NCBI RefSeq assembly: GCF_039679125.1 | Contig: NZ_CP155551.1 | Span: forward strand, 1,922,001-1,986,000 | From: Blastococcus sp. HT6-4 | Lineage (GTDB): Bacteria > Actinomycetota > Actinomycetes > Mycobacteriales > Geodermatophilaceae | Direction: 5' to 3' | DNA: 64,000 bases | In this document: positions 17,280-27,602 of the stretch, one piece after another | Position numbering within the stretch: the stretch's first letter is position 1 | How the letters are laid out: each line of letters begins with the position of its first letter | Notes under the pieces: model-generated | What the model was told of the DNA's origin: nothing | Seen by the model: the letters and a program-made list of their open reading frames with translations, nothing else | Databases searched by the model: none | Made by a program: the position numbers and the translations under genes

Positions 17280-18781
17280 TGCTCACCGCACGCCTCACCA
17301 TCGACCCGGCGCGACCGGTGGGTCCGGTGTCCCGTCGGCTCTTCGGCGCCTTCGTCGAGCACATGGGGCGCGGTGTGTACGGCGGCATCTACGAGCCGGG
17401 GCACCCGGAGGCGGACGAGGAGGGTTTCCGCCGGGACGTGATCGACCTCGTCACGGAGATGGGGGTGACGACGGTCCGGTACCCCGGCGGGAACTTCGTC
17501 TCCGGCTTCCGCTGGGAGGACGGCGTCGGGCCGCGCGACGACCGGCCCGTCCGGCTCAACCTCGCGTGGCACAGCACGGAGACCAACGAGGTCGGGTTGC
17601 ACGAGTTCGCCTCGTGGCTGGAGAAGGTCGGCGCCGAGCTCATGCTCGCCGTGAACCTCGGTACCCGCGGCACGCTGGAAGCGCTGGACCTGCTCGAGTA
17701 CGCGAACGTGCCATCCGGCACGACGCTCGCGGACCAGCGGATCCGCAACGGGCGGCGGCAGCCGTTCGACGTGCGGATGTGGTGCCTCGGGAACGAGATG
17801 GACGGTCCGTGGCAGCTCGGCCAGCGGTCCGCGGAGGACTACGGCAAGCTCGCCGCCCGGACGGCGAAGGCCATGCGCCAGGTCGATCCGGGCCTCGAGC
17901 TGGTGGCCTGCGGCTCGTCGGGCGCGGACATGCCGACCTTCGGTGAGTGGGAGCGCACCGTGCTCGCCCATGCCTACGACGACGTCGACCTCATCTCCTG
18001 CCACGCGTACTACGAGGAGAAGGACGGTGACCTCGGCTCGTTCCTCGCGTCGGCGACGGACATGGACCGGTTCATCGAGACGGTCGTCGCCACCGCGGAC
18101 CACGTGAAGGCCGTGCGCAGGAGCCCGAAGACGATCGACATCTCCTTCGACGAGTGGAACGTCTGGTACCTGTCGAAGGTGCCGGGAGGCCTCGCGAAGC
18201 GTATCGACGACTGGCCGCTCGCGCCCCCCATCAGCGAGGAGCCCTACACGGTCGCGGACGGCGTCGTCGTGGGGAGCCTCCTGATGTCGCTGCTCCGGCA
18301 CGCGGACCGGGTGACCAGCGCCTCGATCGCCCAGCTCGTCAACGTGATCGCCCCGATCGCGGCCGAGCCGCGCGGGCCGGCGTGGCGCAAGTCGACGTTC
18401 TTCCCGTTCGCGACCACCTCCCGCCTGGCGCGCGGCGTCGCCCTCGTCGTCGGCGTCGACGGCCCCGGCTACGACACCGCCGCCTACGGCGAGGTGCCGG
18501 TCATCGACGCCGCGGCCACCGCCGACGCCGGCGTGGCTGCGCTGTTCCTCGTGAACCGCTCGCAGACGGAGGAGGCCGAGGTCTCCGTCGACCTCACCGC
18601 GCTCGGGGTGGACACCGTCGCGGAGGCACTGACGCTGTCCGACCCCGATCCGCATGCGGCGAACACGACCGACCGCCAGGACCGGGTCCGGGTGCGGCCG
18701 AACGCTCGAGCAGCGGTGGTCGAGGGCACGCTCCACGTGACCCTGCCTCCGGTCTCGTGGACGGCCGTCTCCCTGTGCTGA
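17279..18781 (+). CDS. GH51 alpha-L-arabinofuranosidase
   Basis: A 500-residue family 51 enzyme that strips arabinose side chains from arabinoxylan fragments. The acid/base is Glu173 in CLGNEMDGPWQ and the nucleophile Glu292 in ISFDEWNVWY. The early motif LFGAFVEHMGRGVYGGIYEP (21-40) and VRYPGGNFVSGFRWEDGVGP are diagnostic. The length is standard: a TIM barrel followed by a C-terminal beta domain after about residue 385. There is no signal peptide. It is the last enzyme of the operon and is followed within 91 bases by the importer ATPase. Confidence 0.95.
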   Translation: MLTARLTIDPARPVGPVSRRLFGAFVEHMGRGVYGGIYEPGHPEADEEGFRRDVIDLVTEMGVTTVRYPGGNFVSGFRWEDGVGPRDDRPVRLNLAWHSTETNEVGLHEFASWLEKVGAELMLAVNLGTRGTLEALDLLEYANVPSGTTLADQRIRNGRRQPFDVRMWCLGNEMDGPWQLGQRSAEDYGKLAARTAKAMRQVDPGLELVACGSSGADMPTFGEWERTVLAHAYDDVDLISCHAYYEEKDGDLGSFLASATDMDRFIETVVATADHVKAVRRSPKTIDISFDEWNVWYLSKVPGGLAKRIDDWPLAPPISEEPYTVADGVVVGSLLMSLLRHADRVTSASIAQLVNVIAPIAAEPRGPAWRKSTFFPFATTSRLARGVALVVGVDGPGYDTAAYGEVPVIDAAATADAGVAALFLVNRSQTEEAEVSVDLTALGVDTVAEALTLSDPDPHAANTTDRQDRVRVRPNARAAVVEGTLHVTLPPVSWTAVSLC

Positions 18782-18872
18782 CCGTGTGATCGACCGCCCC
18801 GACCCACCCGCACCCACCACCGGACAGCACCGGAGCCGGCAACGCCGCCGGACGAGAAGACAGGAGCACGAC

Positions 18873-19949
<1,077 letters not shown>

Positions 19950-20040
19950 CCCAGCAGGGGGGAGGTCGGTGGCGCGCGCTCCCTAGACTCGTCCGAGGCG
20001 CCCGGCGATCCGGTGTGTCTCAGGCGAACGAGGAGAGTGC

Positions 20041-20403
20041 ATGGCCGTCCGAGCCATCCGGGGCGCGACGCAGGTCGAGGCCGACGACCGGGAGCAGGTG
20101 CTCGAGGCCACCCGCGAGCTGGTCCAGGCTGTCCTGGAGCGCAACCAGCTGGCCTCCGAGGACCTGATCAGCATCCTGTTCACGGCCACGCCGGACCTGG
20201 TGTCGGAGTTCCCGGCGCTGGCCGCGCGGGAGCTCGGGCTGGGAGACGTGCCGCTGATGTGCGCCACCGAGATCGCGGTGCCGCACGCCCTGCCCCGGGT
20301 GCTGCGGCTCATGGCGCACGCGGAGACGCCTCGGGCGCGCGCCGACATCCAGCACGTCTACCTGCGGGGCGCCGTCGCGCTGCGCCGGGACATCGCGCAG
20401 TGA
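20041..20403 (+). CDS. aroH: Chorismate mutase, AroH class
   Basis: A 120-residue monofunctional chorismate mutase of the trimeric AroH fold, turning chorismate into prephenate for Phe and Tyr. The start MAVRAIRGATQVEADD supplies the active-site Arg7-type residue, and SILFTATPDL, then CATEIAVPHALPRVLR, hold the others. Most actinobacteria rely on the AroQ class, so AroH here is noteworthy but not unique; it often sits beside cmk. GAGGAGAG lies before the ATG. A TAGACT box at 19984 may be its -10. Confidence 0.94.
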   Translation: MAVRAIRGATQVEADDREQVLEATRELVQAVLERNQLASEDLISILFTATPDLVSEFPALAARELGLGDVPLMCATEIAVPHALPRVLRLMAHAETPRARADIQHVYLRGAVALRRDIAQ

Positions 20404-20435
20404 GCGAGCATCGCCCCACCGGGGTGGAGAGAGCA

Positions 20436-21137
20436 GTGAGTGAGCAGATGACCTTCAGCGGCCAGGTGACCCTGGACGGCCCGTCGGGCACCGGCAAGTC
20501 CAGCGTGGCTCGCGGTGCGGCGGCGCGCCTGGGTGCGGCCTACCTCGACACCGGCGCGATGTACCGGGCGGCCACCGTCGCGGTGCTCGACGCCGGGATC
20601 GACCCGGCCGACGCCGAGGGCGTGGCGCGCACGGTGGCCGGGGCCCGCATCGAGGTGGGCACCGACGCGGCCACCGAGATCGTGCGCGTCGACGGCGTCG
20701 ACGTCGCGGCCCGCATCCGGGGGGCCGAGGTGACCCGGGCCGTCTCCGCCGTCTCCGCGGTGCCGGCGGTCCGGCGGAAGCTGGTCGACCAGCAGCGCGC
20801 GCTCGTCGCCTCCGCCGGGACCGTCGTCGTGGAGGGGCGCGACATCGGCACCGTCGTCCTGCCCGACGCGGCCCTGAAGATCTACCTGACCGCCGCGCCG
20901 GAGGCCCGCGCCCAGCGCCGCGCCGCCCAGCTCGGCATCCGGGAACCGGCCGAGATCGCGGAGCTCGCGGCCGACCTGCGCCGCCGCGACGAGTTCGACA
21001 GCAGCCGGGCCGACAGCCCGCTGCGGCCGGCCGCCGACGCCGTCGTCGTCGACAGCACCGAGCTGGACCAGCAGGGCACCATCGACCGGATCGTCGCCCT
21101 GGCGACGGCCACGGCGGCCGTGGGGCAGCGGGCATGA
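20436..21137 (+). CDS. cmk: Cytidylate kinase
   Basis: A 233-residue kinase that phosphorylates CMP and dCMP. The P-loop is [11 protein letters not shown] near residues 12-22; [14 protein letters not shown] and [15 protein letters not shown] are the CMP-binding and lid-side motifs. GTG 20436 is preceded by GGAGAG. A GTG at 20400, overlapping the aroH stop, would add 12 residues but has no good ribosome site. The stop overlaps the der start by ATGA. The cmk-der pair is conserved across actinobacteria. Confidence 0.94.
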   Translation: MSEQMTFSGQVTLDGPSGTGKSSVARGAAARLGAAYLDTGAMYRAATVAVLDAGIDPADAEGVARTVAGARIEVGTDAATEIVRVDGVDVAARIRGAEVTRAVSAVSAVPAVRRKLVDQQRALVASAGTVVVEGRDIGTVVLPDAALKIYLTAAPEARAQRRAAQLGIREPAEIAELAADLRRRDEFDSSRADSPLRPAADAVVVDSTELDQQGTIDRIVALATATAAVGQRA

Positions 21138-22480
21138 CCGAGGAGAGCACCGGGCCGCTGCCCGTCGTCGCGATCGTCGGCCGGCCCAACGTCGGCAAGT
21201 CGACCCTGGTCAACCGCTTCCTCGGCCGGCGCGCCGCCGTCGTGCAGGACGTCCCGGGCGTCACGCGCGACCGGATCAGCTACGAGGCGCTGTGGAACGG
21301 CAAGCGGTTCACCGTGGTCGACACCGGCGGCTGGGACCCGAAGGCCGCGGGCCTGGGTGCGGCGATCACCCGCCAGGCCGAGTACGCGATGAAGACCGCC
21401 GACGTCATCGTCTTCGTCGTCGACAGCCAGGTGGGCGCCACCGACACCGACCTGGCTGCGGCGCGCATCCTGCGCCGCAGCGACCGGCCGGTGATCCTCG
21501 TGGCCAACAAGGTCGACGACGAGCGGAGCGAGGCCAACGCCGCCGAGCTCTGGTCGCTCGGCATGGGGGAGCCCCAGGCGGTCAGCGCCCTGCACGGGCG
21601 GTCCAGCGGTGACCTGCTCGACCTGGTCCTCGACGCGATGCCCGAGGCGCCGCGCGAGCAGGAGGAGGAGGGCGGGCCCCGGCGGGTGGCGCTGGTCGGC
21701 CGGCCCAACGTCGGCAAGTCGAGCCTGATCAACCGGCTCGCCAAGGAGGAGCGCTCGGTCGTCGACTCCGTGGCCGGCACCACCGTCGACCCGGTCGACT
21801 CGATCGTGTCCCTCGGCGGCGAGGAGTGGCGGTTCGTCGACACCGCGGGCCTGCGGCGGAAGGTCAACACCGCCAGCGGGATGGAGTACTACGCCAGCCT
21901 GCGCACCGAGGCCGCCATCCAGGCCGCCGAGGTCTGCGTCGTCCTGCTCGCCGCCGACGAGGTGATCAGCGAGCAGGACCAGCGGGTCATCACCCAGGTC
22001 GTCGAGTCCGGCCGCGCGCTGGTCCTGGCCTTCAACAAGTGGGACACCCTCGACGAGGACCGGCACGCCCAGCTCGAGCGGGAGATCGATCGCGACCTCG
22101 CGCACGTGAAGTGGGCGACGCGGGTCAACATCTCGGCGTCCACGGGCCGTGGCGTGGGAAAGCTGGCCGACCACCTCCGCGCCGCGATCGCCTCGTGGGA
22201 GACCCGGGTGCCGACGGCGGAGCTGAACACCTTCGTTCGGGCACTGGTGCAGGAGACGCCGCCGCCGGCCCGCGGTGGGCGCGCGCCGAAGATCAAGTAC
22301 GTCACGCAGGCCGACGTCCGGCCGCCGCGGTTCGTCGTCTTCTCCACCGGCTTCCTGGAGGCCGGCTACCGCAGGTTCCTGCAGCGCAAGCTGCGCGAGC
22401 AGTGGGGCTTCCAGGGCACGCCGATCGAGATCTCGGTGAAGGTCCGCGAGGGCCGGGACAAGGACGCCAGGCGCGGCTGA
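21134..22480 (+). CDS. der: Ribosome-assembly GTPase Der (EngA)
   Basis: A 448-residue protein with the tandem GTPase domains unique to Der. The two P-loops are [13 protein letters not shown] (about 16-28) and [13 protein letters not shown] (about 192-204). Each is followed by DTGGWD or DTAGLRR as G3, and by NKVD or NKWD as G4. The C-terminal KH-like domain starts near residue 360 ([27 protein letters not shown]). It acts in late 50S assembly. It overlaps cmk and is the last gene before the tRNA. Confidence 0.97.
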   Translation: MTEESTGPLPVVAIVGRPNVGKSTLVNRFLGRRAAVVQDVPGVTRDRISYEALWNGKRFTVVDTGGWDPKAAGLGAAITRQAEYAMKTADVIVFVVDSQVGATDTDLAAARILRRSDRPVILVANKVDDERSEANAAELWSLGMGEPQAVSALHGRSSGDLLDLVLDAMPEAPREQEEEGGPRRVALVGRPNVGKSSLINRLAKEERSVVDSVAGTTVDPVDSIVSLGGEEWRFVDTAGLRRKVNTASGMEYYASLRTEAAIQAAEVCVVLLAADEVISEQDQRVITQVVESGRALVLAFNKWDTLDEDRHAQLEREIDRDLAHVKWATRVNISASTGRGVGKLADHLRAAIASWETRVPTAELNTFVRALVQETPPPARGGRAPKIKYVTQADVRPPRFVVFSTGFLEAGYRRFLQRKLREQWGFQGTPIEISVKVREGRDKDARRG

Positions 22481-22567
22481 CCACCGTCGGACCGGGGGAG
22501 GGTCGTGCGGTAATCTTCCGGGGCGGTCGTCGCGCAGCCGGGAATCCCGGTGTGGTGGGGCGGCACG

Positions 22568-22641
<74 letters not shown>

Positions 22642-22663
22642 CAGTGCAACACCGCAGGTGAGA

Positions 22664-22695
22664 GGCGGGCCGACCGAAGAGGTCGGCCCGCCTTT
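22664..22695 (+). terminator. Intrinsic terminator after tRNA-Pro
   Basis: GGCGGGCCGACC and GGTCGGCCCGCC form a perfect 12-base-pair stem around loop GAAGA, followed by TTT. It ends transcription of the tRNA and probably of read-through from der. Confidence 0.9.
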
Positions 22696-22798
22696 CGCAC
22701 CGGTACATCGACGGGCAGCGGGGCTCGACAACGCCCGCGGTCTCCGCTGCGCCGGTTGGGCTCCGGTGGGCCGGGTGGGCCAGTGCCCGTCGGCTCGG

Positions 22799-24643
22799 TC
22801 AGCACACCGGCGTCATGCGGGCCCGCCGCTGGGCGGCCATGCGGATGGGGGTGTCGGCGGTGCCGTATCCGTCGTAGCCGCCGATGCGCTGCACCACCTC
22901 GAAGAAGACCCGGTCGCCGAGCACCTGTGTGGCCAGGTGCAGGTAGCCGCCGGTGGCGTCCTCCTCGTACATCAGGCCGTGCGCCCGGATGGCGCCGAGC
23001 AGATCAGGCGGGAGATCGAGCCGCGCCTCCAGGTCGTCGGCGTAGTTGGGGGGAACGGGTGCCAGGGGAGTTCCGGCCGCGCGGAGCCTGACCGCCGCGG
23101 CGACGACGTCATCGGTGTGGAAGGCGACGTACTGAGGATCGCGGACACCGGGCGCCCACTCACCACGGCGCAGTGTCGGCGCGCTGAGGGCCAGCCGCAC
23201 CCCCCGGTCCGCGCCGATCACGGCTCGGGTGCGCACCAGTCCGAAGGGGGCCGCGACCTCGGTGACGTCCTGCAGCTCCAGGCCCAGGACGGCCCGGTAG
23301 AAGAGCGCCGCCTCGTCGAACGCGTCGAAGGGCTGGGTCAGGCCGAGGTGGTCGATCCTGAGCGGTAGGGCCGACTCGGCGACCTCGTTCCCGGTCGGGA
23401 GGAAGTCGGCCGGCCAGCCGTCCGGGCCGGTCCGGGTGAAGAAGACCTGGGTGCCGTCCGGGGCCGCGATGGCGGACAGATCCGCTTCGGCCGCGCCGCG
23501 CGCACGGGGCAGGACCGGCGCCCCCAGGGCGACGGAGCGCGCGGCCGATCGCGGCGGGTCGCTGCTCTCCAGACCCAGCGCCGCCACGGTGGCCACTCCG
23601 GCGCCGTCCGGACGGACCACCGACGCGTTGAGCAGCACGCGCGCGTCCCCCTGCTCCCACAGCTGCACCGGCTTCGACCGGTGCTGGCCGGTGTGGGTGA
23701 ACCCCATGCGCGACAGGACGGTGGCCACCTGCGGGCCCGAGATCCCGTCGACGGCCAGCTCGACGAAGGAGTGGCCGGTCAACACCGGCGGCGCCGGCAG
23801 GGGCGGGGGCGCCCCGGTGGGCGACAGCGACTCCTCGAGCCAGCGCAGCGAACGCATGCCGTCGACGGCGGCCCGCGTGGGGTCGGCCTGCCGGTAGACG
23901 TCGTTGAAGACCTCCAGCGACAGCGGACCGGCGTATCCGGCGGCGAGCACGTGCCCGAGGAAGGCGGTGAGGTCGAACGCCCCCTGCCCCGGGAAGAGCC
24001 GGTGGTGGCGGCTCCACTGCAGCACGTCCATGTGCATGGTCGGTGCGTCGGCCAACTGCAGGAAGAAGAGCTTCTCGGCGGGCACGGCCGCGAAGCCCGT
24101 CGGGTCCCCACCCCGCGAGAGCACGTGGAAGCTGTCCAGGCACAACCCCACCGAGGGCACATCGGCCCGGCGGACGACGTCCCAAGAGGCCTCCCAGGTC
24201 GAGACGTGCGCACCCCAGGCGAGCGCCTCGTAGGCGATCCGCAGTCCCCGTCGCCCGGCGCGATCCCCCAGGGTGGCCAGCTGCTCGGCCAGCCGGTCGG
24301 GATCGGACACGGCGTCCGGCCCGACCGACGAGCAGACGAGCACCGTGTCGGCCCCGAGCCGGCTCATGACGTCGAACTTGTGCTCGGCGCGGCGCAGGTT
24401 GCGGGCGAACCGGTCGTCGTCGGTGGAGTCGAGGTCGCGGAAGGGCTGGTAGAGGTCGATGGTGAGGCCGCGGTCGGCACATCGTGCCGCGACCTCCGAC
24501 GGCGCCCATGGCGAGGCCAGCAGGTCCGGCTCGAACAACTCGATGCCGTCGAACCCCGCGGCGGCCGTGGCGTCGAGCTTGTCCTCCAGGGTGCCGGACA
24601 GGCAGACGGTCGCGATCGTCCGACGGGGGGTTGCTCGTGCCAT
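22799..24643 (-). CDS. 3-dehydroshikimate dehydratase, two-domain (QuiC1 type)
   Basis: A 614-residue enzyme. Residues 1-275 form a xylose-isomerase-like TIM barrel converting 3-dehydroshikimate to protocatechuate, with likely metal ligands Glu139, Asp170 (LDSFH), Gln196 and Glu244 (SLEVFND). Residues from about 305 resemble 4-hydroxyphenylpyruvate dioxygenase: IDHLGLTQ, YVAFHTDD and FFEVVQRIGGY supply a complete His-His-Glu iron triad. This fusion is known in bacterial quinate pathways; the role of the second half is unclear. ATG 24643 has AGGAG ten bases upstream. It lies 13 bases after the LacI gene and is co-transcribed with it. Confidence 0.9.
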   Translation of the reverse strand: MARATPRRTIATVCLSGTLEDKLDATAAAGFDGIELFEPDLLASPWAPSEVAARCADRGLTIDLYQPFRDLDSTDDDRFARNLRRAEHKFDVMSRLGADTVLVCSSVGPDAVSDPDRLAEQLATLGDRAGRRGLRIAYEALAWGAHVSTWEASWDVVRRADVPSVGLCLDSFHVLSRGGDPTGFAAVPAEKLFFLQLADAPTMHMDVLQWSRHHRLFPGQGAFDLTAFLGHVLAAGYAGPLSLEVFNDVYRQADPTRAAVDGMRSLRWLEESLSPTGAPPPLPAPPVLTGHSFVELAVDGISGPQVATVLSRMGFTHTGQHRSKPVQLWEQGDARVLLNASVVRPDGAGVATVAALGLESSDPPRSAARSVALGAPVLPRARGAAEADLSAIAAPDGTQVFFTRTGPDGWPADFLPTGNEVAESALPLRIDHLGLTQPFDAFDEAALFYRAVLGLELQDVTEVAAPFGLVRTRAVIGADRGVRLALSAPTLRRGEWAPGVRDPQYVAFHTDDVVAAAVRLRAAGTPLAPVPPNYADDLEARLDLPPDLLGAIRAHGLMYEEDATGGYLHLATQVLGDRVFFEVVQRIGGYDGYGTADTPIRMAAQRRARMTPVC

Positions 24644-24656
24644 GGCCGTGGATCTC

Positions 24657-25667
24657 CTAGGAGTGTCCGGCGCGCTCGGCGCCGGGGATGCCGGTGGACT
24701 GGCGCAGGACCAGCTGTGATGCCAGGACGAGCTGCGGCGGGGTTCCCCGGTCGCGGGCGCTGGACATCGACTCGAGCAGCAACTCGACGGCGGCCCGGCC
24801 GACGTTGGCGTGCGGGCCACCGAGGGTGGTGAGGGTGGGGGTGGAGAGCTCGGCGGCGAAGATGTCGTCGAAGCCGAGGACGCTGATCTCGGCCGGGACG
24901 CGGACGCCGCGTCCGGTCAGCCGCCGCAGCACCCCGATGGCCAGCATGTCGTTGTGCGCGATGAACCCGGTGGCGCTGGTGGTCAGCGCCGCGTCGGCCG
25001 CGGGGCCGCCGCTGGCGACCGTGGGTGTGAACGGGCCGAGCCGGGTGGCGCGGAGCTCCAGCTCCCGGGCAGCCGTCCGGATGGCCGCCCAGCGGCTCGC
25101 CGCCATCCAGGAGTTGCGCGGCCCGGCCAGGTACACGATCTCGCGATGACCCAGCGACGCCAGGTGCGCGACCATCTGGCGGCATCCTTCGGTGTGCTCC
25201 ACCACCACGCTGGCCATGCCCGGCACCTGGCGGTTGATCATCACCACCGGGTGCGCAGCCGCCAGTTCGAGAAGGTTCTCCTCCGGCTGCCGGCTGGCGG
25301 CCAGCAGGAACCCGTCGACGGAGCGGGCCAGTCGCCGCACCTGCTCGAGCTCCATGCGCGGCGATTCCTCGGCGTTGACCAGGACCAACGTGTACGCGGC
25401 CGCCTTGGCGCGCATCTCCGCACCCCGGATGACCTCGAAGAAGTGCGGGTTGGTGATGTCCGAGACCACCATCGCGAGGGTCTGCGTCCGGCGTGAGATG
25501 AGCGCCCTCGCGTGCGGATTCGGCTCGTAGCCCAGCTCCTGGGCAGCGGCCACGATGCGCTCGCGCGTCGCCTCCGTCACCCGTCCCGGAGTGCTGAACG
25601 CGCGGGAGACGGTCGACGTCGCCACGCCCGCGGCCCGGGCGACGTCGTAGATGGTCGGCGTGCTCAC
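24657..25667 (-). CDS. LacI-family regulator of the quinate/shikimate locus
   Basis: A 336-residue LacI-type repressor starting at GTG 25667 with GGAG upstream. The helix-turn-helix is TIYDVARAAGVATSTVSRAF (5-24), and the hinge follows at ARALISRRTQTLAMVVSD. The effector domain ends LVLRQSTGIPG, as usual. It shares an operon with the dehydratase and diverges from the TRAP importer. TTGGCAA repeats lie in the shared promoter, so it probably controls both arms and itself. The inducer is likely quinate, shikimate or dehydroshikimate, by inference from the neighbours. Confidence 0.93.
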   Translation of the reverse strand: MSTPTIYDVARAAGVATSTVSRAFSTPGRVTEATRERIVAAAQELGYEPNPHARALISRRTQTLAMVVSDITNPHFFEVIRGAEMRAKAAAYTLVLVNAEESPRMELEQVRRLARSVDGFLLAASRQPEENLLELAAAHPVVMINRQVPGMASVVVEHTEGCRQMVAHLASLGHREIVYLAGPRNSWMAASRWAAIRTAARELELRATRLGPFTPTVASGGPAADAALTTSATGFIAHNDMLAIGVLRRLTGRGVRVPAEISVLGFDDIFAAELSTPTLTTLGGPHANVGRAAVELLLESMSSARDRGTPPQLVLASQLVLRQSTGIPGAERAGHS

Positions 25668-25673
25668 GGCTCC

Positions 25674-25702
25674 ATCACAGTCGGATCACGGCGATTTGGC
25701 AA
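25674..25702 (-). promoter_or_regulatory. Promoter of the lacI-dehydratase operon
   Basis: On the minus strand TTGCCA (25702-25697) and TGTGAT (25679-25674) are 17 bases apart, just before GTG 25667. The -35 is part of the first TTGGCAA repeat, so the regulator should repress its own gene. Confidence 0.6.
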
Positions 25703-25723
25703 CAGTTGGCAACCCTTTGCCAA
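25695..25723. promoter_or_regulatory. Operator repeats between divergent catabolic operons
   Basis: TTGGCAACCCTTTGCCAA at 25706-25723 is an inverted repeat with seven-base arms. A third TTGGCAA lies at 25696, exactly ten bases (one helical turn) from the next. Together they cover the -35 boxes of both divergent promoters. The adjacent LacI protein is the obvious ligand. Confidence 0.7.
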
Positions 25724-25745
25724 GCGCGAGCTCCGCTCCTACGGT
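25718..25745 (+). promoter_or_regulatory. Promoter of the TRAP-transporter operon
   Basis: TTGCCA at 25718 and TACGGT at 25740 are separated by 16 bases. The -35 is the right arm of the operator palindrome. Transcription would start near 25752, about 40 bases before dctQ. Confidence 0.55.
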
Positions 25746-25791
25746 CCCTGCAGTGCTGTGACTGGCAGCACAGGCAGCGAGAGGAGCCGTC

Positions 25792-26331
25792 ATGGTCGAC
25801 CGGGAACGTTCCCGGCCCCCGGGGAGCTGGTGGGCCCCGTTGGTCAGGCTGGTCACCCGGATCGAGCTCGGGCTGGCTGCGGCCGCCCTGACGCTCCTGT
25901 TCGTGCTGGTGCTCGTCCAGGCCGCCCAGCGATACCTGCCGGTCGGCGGATGGTCCTGGACCGGGGAGCTCGCCCGGTTCTCCCTGGTCTGGGTGACGTT
26001 CACGGTCGCGGGGGTGCTGGTCACCACCGACGGGCACATCGCGTTGCAGCTCGTCGACACGGTGCGCAAGCCGTGGGTCGTGCGAGTGGTGCGGGTGGTC
26101 GCCAGCATCCTGGTGGCGGTCATCGGCGTCGGCTTCGCGGTCGAGGCCTGGGAGCTGATGCAGACCCAGGGCCAGCTGCGGTCACCGTCGCTGCGCCTGC
26201 CGCTGACCTGGCTCTACGTCTTCCCGTTCATCGGCTTCGTGAGCACGGCGATCCGGGGCGCCGTCGCGGCGGCCGTCTTCGCCGTGCGGGGCGTGCCGGC
26301 GCCGGCCGGCGCCGAGGGGGCGCGGGCATGA
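25792..26331 (+). CDS. TRAP transporter small permease, DctQ type
   Basis: A 179-residue membrane protein with four helices, near residues 22-45, 60-82, 96-118 and 138-160. The motif WSWTGELARFSLVWVTFTVAG (48-68) is the DctQ family signature. It joins the large DctM permease to form a sodium-driven importer for organic acids. Its stop overlaps the DctM start by ATGA. AGGAG precedes its ATG. In this locus the cargo is probably quinate, shikimate or a related ring acid. Confidence 0.9.
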   Translation: MVDRERSRPPGSWWAPLVRLVTRIELGLAAAALTLLFVLVLVQAAQRYLPVGGWSWTGELARFSLVWVTFTVAGVLVTTDGHIALQLVDTVRKPWVVRVVRVVASILVAVIGVGFAVEAWELMQTQGQLRSPSLRLPLTWLYVFPFIGFVSTAIRGAVAAAVFAVRGVPAPAGAEGARA

Positions 26332-27602
26332 GCCTCGTGCTGCTCAGCGTCGTCATCGTCGCGTTCCTGTTCCTGCGGGTGCCGGTGGCCTTCGCCTTCC
26401 TCGGCCCGTCCCTGCTCTACATGCTCACGAACGGTCAGTCGATCGGCCTCAGTCTCCGGCTGATCGTCAACGCGACCGCGAGCTTCCCGCTCCTGGCCGT
26501 GCCGCTGTTCGTCCTGCTCGGGGTCATCGCCAACCGGGCCGGCATCGCCGACCGGCTGTTCGACTTCGCCCTCGCCCTCCTCGGACGCGTGCGAGGAGGC
26601 CTGGGATACGTGAGCGTCGGGGTCAGCCTCGGCTTCTCCTGGATGAGCGGCTCGGCGGTCGCCGACGCCGCGGCGCTCGGCAAGATCCAGATCCCGGCGA
26701 TGCTGCGGAACGGCTACTCGCTCCGGTTCGGCCTGGGTGTCACCGGGGCGGCTTCGCTGATCGCGCCGGTCATGCCGCCCAGCATCCCGGCGGTCATCTT
26801 CGCCGGGTTGGCGGCGGTCTCGACCGGCGGGCTGTTCGCCGCCTCGGTCGTCCCGGCGCTGCTCATGGCCGTCGGGCTGTGCATCGCCGTCTTCTTCCTG
26901 GTGCGGCGGCAGCCGGACATCGTGACGACCGGATTCGACATGCGACGGCTGCTGGTGACCGGTCGACGGGTCCTCGGACCGATCCTGGCCCCGGTGATCA
27001 TCCTCGGCGGGATCCTCGGGGGGTTCTTCACCCCGACCGAGGCCGCGGCCGTCGGCGTCGCGTACATGCTCCTGCTCGCCCTGTTCTACCGCAGCCTGCC
27101 GGTCCGGGACATCCCGAAGGTGCTCACCGAGACCGTCGCGACGACGGCCGCGATCATGCTGATCGTCTCGTCCGCGTCGCTGCTGGGCTACATCCTCGCC
27201 CGGGAGCGGGTCCCTCAGCTGCTGGCGGAGAACGTCTTCGGTTTCACCGAGAACGCCACCGTCTTCCTGCTGATGACCGCCGTCCTGATGCTCGTCCTCG
27301 GGACGGTCGTGGACCCGACGGCCGTGCTGGTGCTCGTCGTGCCGATCCTGCTGCCGATCAGCGCGAGCTTCGGCGTGGACCCCATCGTCCTCGGTGTCCT
27401 GATGATCGTCGCGCTGATGATCGGCCTGCTCACCCCGCCGGTGGGCACCGTCCTCTACGTCCTCAGTTCGGTCGCCGAGACACGGGTCGGCGAGGTCTTC
27501 CGGGGATGTCTGCCGTTCATGGTGCCGCTGCTGGTCGTCCTCGCGCTGATCATCAGCTTCCCGGACGCCGTTCTCTGGCTGCCGGAGGTGCTGGGGCTGT
27601 GA
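26328..27602 (+). CDS. TRAP transporter large permease, DctM type
   Basis: A 424-residue permease with about a dozen hydrophobic segments. SWMSGSAVADAAALGKIQIPAM and ASLIAPVMPPSIPAVIFAG are conserved family motifs, as is ILGGFFTPTEAAAVGVAYML. It forms the ion-coupled pore of the TRAP system with DctQ, fed by the DctP-like binding protein at 28.6 kb. It overlaps the dctQ stop, and its own stop overlaps the dehydrogenase start. Confidence 0.95.
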   Translation: MSLVLLSVVIVAFLFLRVPVAFAFLGPSLLYMLTNGQSIGLSLRLIVNATASFPLLAVPLFVLLGVIANRAGIADRLFDFALALLGRVRGGLGYVSVGVSLGFSWMSGSAVADAAALGKIQIPAMLRNGYSLRFGLGVTGAASLIAPVMPPSIPAVIFAGLAAVSTGGLFAASVVPALLMAVGLCIAVFFLVRRQPDIVTTGFDMRRLLVTGRRVLGPILAPVIILGGILGGFFTPTEAAAVGVAYMLLLALFYRSLPVRDIPKVLTETVATTAAIMLIVSSASLLGYILARERVPQLLAENVFGFTENATVFLLMTAVLMLVLGTVVDPTAVLVLVVPILLPISASFGVDPIVLGVLMIVALMIGLLTPPVGTVLYVLSSVAETRVGEVFRGCLPFMVPLLVVLALIISFPDAVLWLPEVLGL

